A stretch of DNA of 8,931 nt, from NCBI GenBank assembly GCA_034431495.1, contig DAOUDB010000240.1, forward strand, positions 1 through 8,931. Reading direction: 5' to 3'. How positions within the stretch are numbered: the first letter of the stretch is position 1; each line of letters begins with the position of its first letter. This DNA comes from Roseilinea sp034431495. Its GTDB lineage: Bacteria; Chloroflexota; Anaerolineae; J036; Brachytrichaceae. The position numbers and the translations under genes were made by a program. This document shows, piece by piece, positions 1 through 5,900 of the stretch. The notes under the pieces were generated by a model. The model ran no database searches, was not told the origin of the DNA, and worked only from the letters and a program-made list of their open reading frames with translations.

Positions 1-937
1 CGACCACCGGGGCCAAGCCCATCACAAGTGTGGCGTTGTTCGCCAGACTGCCCAGCGTGGGAACAGGCAACACTTCTGGGGAAAGCAGGCCGATGAGGGC
101 CGACCCCAGACCGGTCAGTCCGAGCAGCACAGCTTCGATGACGCCAAAGCCGATCCCGAAGGTCAGCGCCTGAGGCCAGGTTACTTTGCCCCATCGGATT
201 CTGCTGAGGATGAGCCACGTCAGGCCGGCTTCGAAAACGCCGGTCAAGGCGCCGATGTAAAGATAGGCGGTCAGGTTGGCGGGCGAGAAAAGCTGGTCGC
301 GGCTTACGCCCAATGCTTGAAGGACAATGGGATTCACGGGGATGGCGAAGGCAAACTTGACCGTCACCGTCAACACCCAGAATAGTGCGCCCAGGCCCAG
401 GTAGCGCCAGTTCATCCCTTTGCGCCGCGCGATGTACAGGATGAAAGCCAGCCCAACCAGAACCATACCCACGCCGGGCAGGAGAATCGATGCGTTCAGC
501 TCGATCGCGTGCCAGCTCAAGTTGTAGACGGCTGAGGTGTTGTCGCTGTAAACCAACCCGAGTTGATAAGTGCCGACCAGTCCGGCCGGCAGGGCATACT
601 CCGCGCTGATCGAGAAGTCACCGGGGCCAATCACGCCGGAATTCCAGACTGCCTCACCATCAGGCCGGCGCAACTCGAAGCGGATCGACCCGCCGATCAC
701 GTTGCCGCTGATTTTGATTTTGACGGGCGCGCCTTCGGCAATCATTCCTTCATCCACCAGGATGTGGAAATAGAACTGTTCGCCGGCCCGGGCTTCTTGC
801 AGCCGGCTTCCTTCCACCGTGGCCCAGCGGTAGTTCATCGGCACACGCGAGGGTTGTGCCGCGCAGCCGGCCAGCAGGAGAACAAGGGCGCCGAGCAACA
901 GCAAGGAGGGGGTGATTTTGGCCTGCATGACATTCAT
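1..937 (-). CDS. YhfC-like intramembrane protease-family lipoprotein, 3' end outside window
   Basis: The minus-strand frame is open from the start to the window edge (312 residues seen; no stop inside the window). The N-terminus is a lipoprotein signal peptide: hydrophobic run at residues 11-24 ending in the lipobox L22-A-G-C25. Residues 26-148 are polar and rich in predicted beta strands, probably an outer domain. At least four hydrophobic segments follow (about 150-171, 178-198, 222-245, 255-285). The blocks GVFEAG (E236) and FGIGFGVIEAVLLG (E268) resemble the YhfC family (PF10086), putative membrane peptidases. As I recall the family, the first block usually has a second acidic residue and the second block a histidine; both look absent here, so activity is doubtful. 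Start choice: M at 937; an in-frame ATG at 928 gives the same signal peptide, and one at 979 extends it by 14 residues. None has a convincing ribosome binding site. Family assignment is moderate; substrate unknown. Confidence 0.62.
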   Translation of the reverse strand, partial: MNVMQAKITPSLLLLGALVLLLAGCAAQPSRVPMNYRWATVEGSRLQEARAGEQFYFHILVDEGMIAEGAPVKIKISGNVIGGSIRFELRRPDGEAVWNSGVIGPGDFSISAEYALPAGLVGTYQLGLVYSDNTSAVYNLSWHAIELNASILLPGVGMVLVGLAFILYIARRKGMNWRYLGLGALFWVLTVTVKFAFAIPVNPIVLQALGVSRDQLFSPANLTAYLYIGALTGVFEAGLTWLILSRIRWGKVTWPQALTFGIGFGVIEAVLLGLTGLGSALIGLLSPEVLPVPTLGSLANNATLVMGLAPVV

Positions 938-1018
938 GTGCCGGGGACGGCGTTGCAGCGTGATTTTGTGGATCGACATCCCCGACTGTTGTCAGCATAC
1001 GCCGGGAGTGGCGGCCGG

Positions 1019-1035
1019 CATCCTTCGCAAGGATG
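1019..1035. repeat. 7-bp inverted repeat upstream of the YhfC-like gene
   Basis: CATCCTT and AAGGATG form a perfect 7-bp inverted repeat around a 3-base centre (CGC). It lies about 80 bp upstream of the YhfC-like start and could be an operator or a hairpin in that gene's 5' leader. No function can be assigned from sequence alone. Confidence 0.4.
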
Positions 1036-1145
1036 AGCCGATGGGCCTGCCTGCGGTGGAGCATTGCCTTGCGCGCTCTCGAGGCTTGATAGCTATGTCG
1101 AACATGTGTAATTTATCAATAGCAAAAAATAACTTAAAATGAGTA

Positions 1146-1175
1146 TTGACAGACATTGACATGTTTGCGTATACT
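1146..1175 (+). promoter_or_regulatory. Sigma70-like promoter
   Basis: TTGACA at 1146-1151 and TATACT at 1170-1175 are separated by 18 bp, close to the housekeeping consensus, inside an AT-rich patch (about 1100-1180). A second TTGACA lies 10 bp further on (1156-1161), but its 8-bp gap to TATACT is too short for it to serve as the -35. Transcription would run rightward through about 330 nt of leader to the transposase start. It may drive the transposase now, but the resemblance to the region before 2956 suggests it originally served another gene. Confidence 0.55.
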
Positions 1176-1239
1176 CAGTTGGTGAAATTGTGTGAGACTG
1201 CCCATCGCTTGCCCTATTATTGGTGAGCTGTTTATAGGA

Positions 1240-1265
1240 AGCGAAATCGAATCTCCGGTTTCGCT
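1240..1265 (+). other. 10-bp hairpin in leader copy A
   Basis: Positions 1240-1249 pair with 1256-1265 (nine Watson-Crick pairs plus one G-U) around the six-base loop AATCTC. There is no T-run after it, so it is not an intrinsic terminator. It would lie about 60 nt into a transcript from the 1146-1175 promoter and may be part of a structured leader RNA. Confidence 0.45.
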
Positions 1266-1500
1266 CGGACTGACTTCATAAGGGGGAGCAAGACGCGGTG
1301 AGATACGCTGTGCATGGCTGGTGTGGGCATGTGGGGGATCGTGCAACAGAGCGCCCCAGCATCGCTTGGCAATGGGTGTACGGGTTGGCGACGCTCAGGC
1401 CGTGAGAGGGCACTGACACAGGATCTAGCTACGTGACAGACTTCAAAAGAGCGGCTGATTGCCGCGCTCGATCGAGTACATTTGAGTTCTAGCAAAACCA

Positions 1501-1506
1501 AAAGGA
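1501..1506 (+). promoter_or_regulatory. Ribosome binding site supporting a TTG start
   Basis: AAAGGA ends 8 nt before the TTG at 1515, a normal spacing. A TGA at 1512-1514 is in the same frame immediately before the TTG, so the transposase cannot start further upstream; GTG at 1521 is the next alternative. An ATG at 1511 is only 4 nt from this site, in another frame, and opens a frame of just 25 codons. Confidence 0.5.
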
Positions 1507-1514
1507 CTCGATGA

Positions 1515-2612
1515 TTGAGCGTGACAACCAACCGTTTGTATCTTACCTGGAGTGCCGAATTGAGACGGATGTTCCCAGCGTTGCATAAGCCGCAGTGGCG
1601 CAACTTGGCGTGGTTGCTGGTCGGCATCTACATGAGCCGATCGGTACACTTGAACCGAATCGCGGCTCACATTCCGGGGCCCGCGACGCTGGTCAGCCTG
1701 ACACGCCGCTTGGGTCGCTACCTCGAAGACGCGAGTTGGCAGGTACGCAACCTGTATGAGCCGAAGATCCGCCCACTGCTGGCGCATCTGGCGCACGGCG
1801 GGCCCTTGCGGTTGATCATCGATAGCAGCGCCGTGAGCTTCCATCATCAGTTGCTGATGGTCAGCGTGGCCTATCGCAAGCGAGCGATCCCCGTAGCCTG
1901 GACATGGGTGCGCTGCCATCGTGGTCACAGTACCACTCACGTGCAACTGGCCCTGCTGGCTTACGTGCGTCGCCTGCTGCCAGAGCTGGCTTCTGTCGAA
2001 CTCAGTGGCGACTGCGAATTCGGCGCCATTGACGTGCTGCGCCAGGTCGAAGCCTGGGGCTGGCGCTTTGCCTTGCGCCAGAAGCCCAACCACCAAGTCA
2101 AGACGGATGTCGATGCGGAGTGGCAGCGCTTCGCCGCACTGGCCCCACAGCCCGGCACCAGCTGCTGGGTCCCTCATGCCGTGTTGACCGCTCGCCATCA
2201 GTTCACCACCCATCTGCTGGCCCACTGGGCCGTCGGCCAGACCGAGCCCTGGCTCATCGCCACTAATCTGGCGGATGCCCTCACCACCCGCAAGGCGTAT
2301 GCCCATCGCATGTGGATCGAGGAACTCTTCGGCGATCTCAAGGGCCATGGCTTCGACCTGGAATCGACTCATCTGAACTGCATCCTCAAACTCACTCGCC
2401 TGACCTTCGTGGTCGTGCTCCTCTATGTCTGGTCGGTCGCCCTCGGCTCCCAAGTTATCCAGCGCGGCCTGCGCCATCAGGTAGATCGTGCAGACCGACG
2501 CGACCTGTCCATATTCCAAATCGGCTTGCGCTTCACTCAGCGCTGTCTGATCAACTCGATACCCATTCGTATCACCTTCAGGTGCGTCATTCCCAAACTG
2601 TCAGGTGGCTAG
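1515..2612 (+). CDS. IS4-family DDE transposase
   Basis: This 365-residue protein would cut and join the ends of its insertion sequence. The DDE triad can be read directly: D103 in LIIDSSAVSF, D166 in LSGDCEFGAIDVL, and E269 in the C-terminal signature. That signature fits the IS4 YREK spacing exactly: Y262-x2-R265-x3-E269-x6-K276, within AYAHRMWIEELFGDLKGHG. The N-terminal part (about residues 20-75), with a WLLVGIYMSRSVHL stretch, looks like the helical DNA-binding region of such transposases. No frameshift or internal stop is seen. The start is TTG with AAAGGA 8 nt upstream. The gene sits between two similar non-coding regions, consistent with insertion into, or recombination at, the upstream region of a surface-protein gene. 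I do not recognise the exact IS subgroup. Confidence 0.9.
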   Translation: MSVTTNRLYLTWSAELRRMFPALHKPQWRNLAWLLVGIYMSRSVHLNRIAAHIPGPATLVSLTRRLGRYLEDASWQVRNLYEPKIRPLLAHLAHGGPLRLIIDSSAVSFHHQLLMVSVAYRKRAIPVAWTWVRCHRGHSTTHVQLALLAYVRRLLPELASVELSGDCEFGAIDVLRQVEAWGWRFALRQKPNHQVKTDVDAEWQRFAALAPQPGTSCWVPHAVLTARHQFTTHLLAHWAVGQTEPWLIATNLADALTTRKAYAHRMWIEELFGDLKGHGFDLESTHLNCILKLTRLTFVVVLLYVWSVALGSQVIQRGLRHQVDRADRRDLSIFQIGLRFTQRCLINSIPIRITFRCVIPKLSGG

Positions 2613-2634
2613 ACCGGATAACTGAAATAGGGTA

Positions 2635-2662
2635 TTGACAAGGTCTGGCGCATATGTGTAAC
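2635..2662 (+). promoter_or_regulatory. Possible promoter upstream of the surface-protein gene
   Basis: TTGACA at 2635-2640 is followed after 16 bp by TGTAAC (2657-2662), a weak -10. The TTGACA closes a 23-bp segment (2618-2640) that matches 1129-1151 at 19 of 23 positions; the latter contains the -35 of the left promoter. If used, it gives a 5' leader of nearly 290 nt before the gene at 2956. A different site further right (around ATTGAC at 2709) is also possible. Confidence 0.3.
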
Positions 2663-2889
2663 TTAGCAATGCAGCTTACGTTGCCTGGTGTTTTTTATAT
2701 CAAACTTTATTGACTATGATTGAACTGTTGTCTGTCCTGACAACGAACGCAGACCCGATGGGGTAGATACCTGCAGAGCGACTGAGACAAGAGCGGGAAG
2801 GGAGCCGGCGCTCAGCTTACGCTGTGGGGCCCGGGATTTGGGGATGCGTCGCGAACGAACAGAGATGCACCGGACACACTGTGATGACG

Positions 2890-2907
2890 CAGCGTGGCAA
2901 CACGCTG
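2890..2907 (+). other. Hairpin with GCAA tetraloop in leader copy B
   Basis: CAGCGTG (2890-2896) and CACGCTG (2901-2907) form a perfect 7-bp stem closed by GCAA, a stable GNRA-type tetraloop. It ends 35 nt before the ribosome binding site of the surface-protein gene. In copy A the matching GCAA (1369-1372) is flanked by only a weak, mostly G-U stem, so conservation of the fold is uncertain. Confidence 0.5.
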
Positions 2908-2942
2908 TGAGTTGAGTGGTGGATTGTTTGACTGACGCAATT

Positions 2943-2947
2943 GGAGG
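2943..2947 (+). promoter_or_regulatory. Strong ribosome binding site fixing the start at 2956
   Basis: GGAGG lies 8 nt before ATG 2956. The in-frame TTG at 2941 overlaps this site and would add five residues ahead of the signal peptide, so ATG 2956 is the better start. Confidence 0.8.
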
Positions 2948-2955
2948 TAAGAGAT

Positions 2956-5900
2956 ATGCGAGCACGACGACGATTTAGTTTAGTGCTGGTGGCTGGCCTG
3001 CTGCTGGCCGGCCTATCGGTGACGATGCCGGCGCGGCCGGCCTTCTCGGCGCCGCAAGCGCCGGCGGCGTCGGCATCGCTGTATCCGGGAGGTTCTGTAA
3101 CCAGCGGTTTCCTGGAGACGATCTGGGGTGGCTCAGGTAGCGCGCGTGTCCTTGCGCCCCAGACGTTTCTCTTCGGTAATGGGATTCCTGCGCCGGACTT
3201 GAACATCCAGGCCCTGCAGGGAAGCGGTAGCAACTCCTGGCGGGCGACGAATGTCTCGGGTGGATCGGTGCAGTTCACCGGCGGCGCCTTGCGGCTTTAT
3301 TCCCCGCCCAGCGGTCAAACCGGATGGCACCTGTCAAACGCGCATAACGCAGCGGCCTGCTTTGGGGGATGCCTGGGTGTCGCGACCGGCATCTGGATTG
3401 CTGGAACACCTAATCTCGCGCTACAGCATCGACTTAACGGTGGAGATAGTGTTCTCGGCAACGGATCGATTCTAGTCTTTGGGGTCAACCAGGTGCATCT
3501 CTCTCCGGCTCGATTTGTGGAGTTAGAGGTGATGGTTCCGCCGGCCGGATTGGTGCAAGCGCGTATGAGTTGGTATACGGGAGGGCCGATTAATTCGTCT
3601 ACACCCGTGGATGCTTGCCCACTTTACGCAACGTATGGTGTGGCTTACCGTCTGTCGGTCAATTCGAATGGCAGTGTGGATGGCTATATCCGTTGTGCTG
3701 ATGCAATGACCAACGACTGGGACGCTTATAGTGGAACAAAACTAGAGCACTACGTTGGCACGGCCCCAGTTGGGACACTACTGACTGCTTATGGATATCT
3801 GGTCAATACCAATGTCTATGGTGGGCAAACTTCAGCTACTCAGTCAACTTATAATTATCTAAAGAATATTAACTCCGCTGCTGCTACCACCTCGGGTAGC
3901 TATACCAGTCCGGTGATAGATGGCGGGTTTGGCGCGCAGTGGACATCGGTCAGCTGCTCGGGGGTGCAGACCTACGGCAGCGGCACCGGCAGCTTGGACG
4001 TGTTCTATCGCATCTGGGACAGTGCTGCACCTGATTGGACGTACCTCGGCACATGTAATGCAGATGGGACGTTGAGCATCCCCGGCGCGCCGCGTGCACG
4101 ATACTTCCAGGCTCAGTTCGTGTTCAACTCCGGCAGCAATGGGTATCGCCGGCTGGGCGGTGCAACGGTGAACTACAACCCGGATACAACTGCGCCGACT
4201 TGTACGGTAAGCCCTGGGCCAAATCCGGGGTCGTGGGTAAGCGGCAATACAGCAGTGACGGTGACCTGCACCGACAACGAAGCGTTGATGCCGAATGGAT
4301 CTGCCTCGCAGAACTATGGTCACACGCTGAATGCCAACCAGGGTAATCAGACGGTGAGCGGGACAGCATGCAACCGGAACAATAACTGCGTGAACTATAC
4401 ATATTCGCCGTACAACCGCGACAACATTGCCCCGAACGCACCGGGGCTGAGCCTGAGCGGGTTCAGCCAGGGGAGCTGGAACCCCAGCACGCTGAACGTG
4501 CAGAACAACGGGGATAACCTCTCCGGCGTGAGCGCGATCCAGTGCAGCGTTAACGGTGGGGGCTGGGGCGCGTGTCCAACCGATGTGAGCGGCTACGGAC
4601 ACGGCACGACGATTGTGGCGCGCGCGATAGACGACGCCGGCAACGTGAGCGGGAACGGCAACACGGTGACGATCCTGCGCGACACGCAAGCGCCGAACGC
4701 GCCGGGGCTGAGCCTGAGCGGGTTCAGCGCGGGGAGCTGGAACCCCAGCACGCTGAACGTGCAGAACAACGGGGACAACGGGCCGGCTGGCGTGAGCGCG
4801 ATCCAGTGCAGCGTTAACGGCGGGGGGTGGGGCGCGTGCCCGACCGATGTGAGCAGCTACGGGCACGGCACGACGATTGTGGCGCGCGCGCTGGACAACG
4901 CCGGCAACGTGAGCGGGAACAGCAACACGGTGACGATCCAGCGCGACACGCAAGCGCCGAACGCGCCGACCGTCTCGCTGGGCGGTTTCAGCGGCGGGAC
5001 GTGGAACCCCACCACGATCGGCTACGTGAACAACGGGGACAATGGGTCGGCCGGCGTGAACATGGCCACCGTGCAATGCAGCATCAACGGCGGCGCTCCC
5101 ACTACATGTCCTGACAACAGCGCACTGGCCGGCCTGCCACACGGCGCCACGGTCGCGGCGCGGGTGCAGGACAACGCCGGCAACTGGAGCGCCTTCGGCG
5201 CACCGGCGACCATCCGGCGCGACACTACGGCACCGGCCACGGCGATCGGCGCGATTGCGCCGGAATACCGCAACACGCCGCCGCAACTGTTCTACGCGCC
5301 CACCGGCGACGGCGGCAGCCCGTTCAGCGTAGTGCGCTTGCTGCGACGGGCGAATCCGACAGACCCGTGGACGGACAGCGGCGCGCTGAGCAACGGCATG
5401 AGCTGGACGCCGCCGGGACAAGGGCGCTGGTATGTAGCGTCGAAGGTGACGGACGAAGCGAACAACGTGGAGCCGGATCCGAGCGGTGCGACGGAGGACG
5501 CGACGTTCTTCTACGACACGGTGGCGCCGGCTGCGCCGGCGGTGCTGAGCGTGGGGCCGTCGAACAGCCGCACGCCGAACGTGACGTGGAGCGCCAGCAC
5601 TGATCCGGGCGAGCCGACGACGGGATCGGGGGTGCAGACCTACCGGGTGTTCATCCTGAGGCCGGACAACAGCGTGGTGACGCAGTATGACGTGGCGGCG
5701 CCGGTCACGAACGGGACGGTGAACGTGCTGCTGGACGATGGGAACTACAGCGCGCGGGTGGTGGCGATTGACCGGGCGGGCAACCAGAGCGCGGCGAGCG
5801 CGAGCTACGTGTTCAGCGTGGATTCCACATCGGTGTTCGCGGGGCGGGTGTATAGCGACGTAGCGCCGCTGGGGCAATATGGCGGGGAGAGCGGCGTGGC

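Larger units (their letters stand above)
1104..1422 (+). repeat. Upstream regulatory region, copy A (no gene of its own)
   Basis: This gene-free stretch shares a series of short motifs, in the same order, with 2654-2947 upstream of the large surface-protein gene. They are a 17-mer at 1104-1120 (15 of 17 identical to 2654-2670), ATTGACnnnnATTGA at 1145-1159 (2709-2723), ACTGA at 1270 (2781), TACGCTGTG at 1304-1312 (2818-2826), AACAGAG at 1345-1351 (2858-2864), TGGCAA at 1367-1372 (2895-2900) and ACTGAC at 1412-1417 (2931-2936). Spacing is nearly equal between TACGCTGTG and AACAGAG (41 and 40 nt) but varies elsewhere. In copy B the last motif is followed by a ribosome binding site and the gene start; here it runs into the presumed transposon. 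Individual matches are short, so the homology is suggestive, not proven. Confidence 0.4.
1425..2617 (+). mobile_element. IS4-type insertion sequence, borders not resolved
   Basis: The element is inferred from the complete transposase gene. I found no convincing terminal inverted repeats or target-site duplication, so both borders are estimates: the left one is placed after the end of leader copy A, the right one just after the transposase stop, before the direct repeat that starts at 2618. A palindrome (1467-1476, CTCGATCGAG) and an imperfect hairpin (1449-1469) lie just upstream of the transposase and may belong to the element's left end. With an intact reading frame it may be active, or mobile until recently. 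Confidence 0.5.
2654..2948 (+). repeat. Upstream regulatory region, copy B (leader of the surface-protein gene)
   Basis: This is the counterpart of 1104-1422 and holds the same ordered motifs. It also carries its own dyads: GTTGTC at 2727-2732 with GACAAC at 2739-2744, ACCC/GGGT at 2753-2764, and a tetraloop hairpin at 2890-2907. No open frame here looks coding. A long leader with several hairpins before a very large secreted protein suggests control of translation or termination, but no known riboswitch class was recognised. Confidence 0.4.

Noticed and set aside
563..1064. Several plus- and minus-strand frames in other phases over the first kilobase
   Set aside because: They overlap the minus-strand YhfC-like frame, which has a signal peptide, membrane segments and family motifs. 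The others do not.
1443..2519. 358-codon minus-strand frame over the transposase
   Set aside because: The plus strand carries a complete DDE transposase with the YREK signature; the antisense frame shows no recognisable family.
1437..2647. Possible terminal inverted repeat of the IS (CAGACTT at 1437 against CAGACCTT read from 2647 on the minus strand)
   Set aside because: Only about seven bases match before the sequences diverge, and no target-site duplication flanks these positions.
2654..2948. Known riboswitch (c-di-GMP type) in the leader of the surface-protein gene
   Set aside because: A GNRA hairpin is present, but I could not find the conserved core of the c-di-GMP class or of another class I know.
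4420..5220. Tandem repeats considered as a CRISPR array
   Set aside because: The units are about 260-276 bp, lie in frame within a coding sequence, and have no short repeat-spacer structure.
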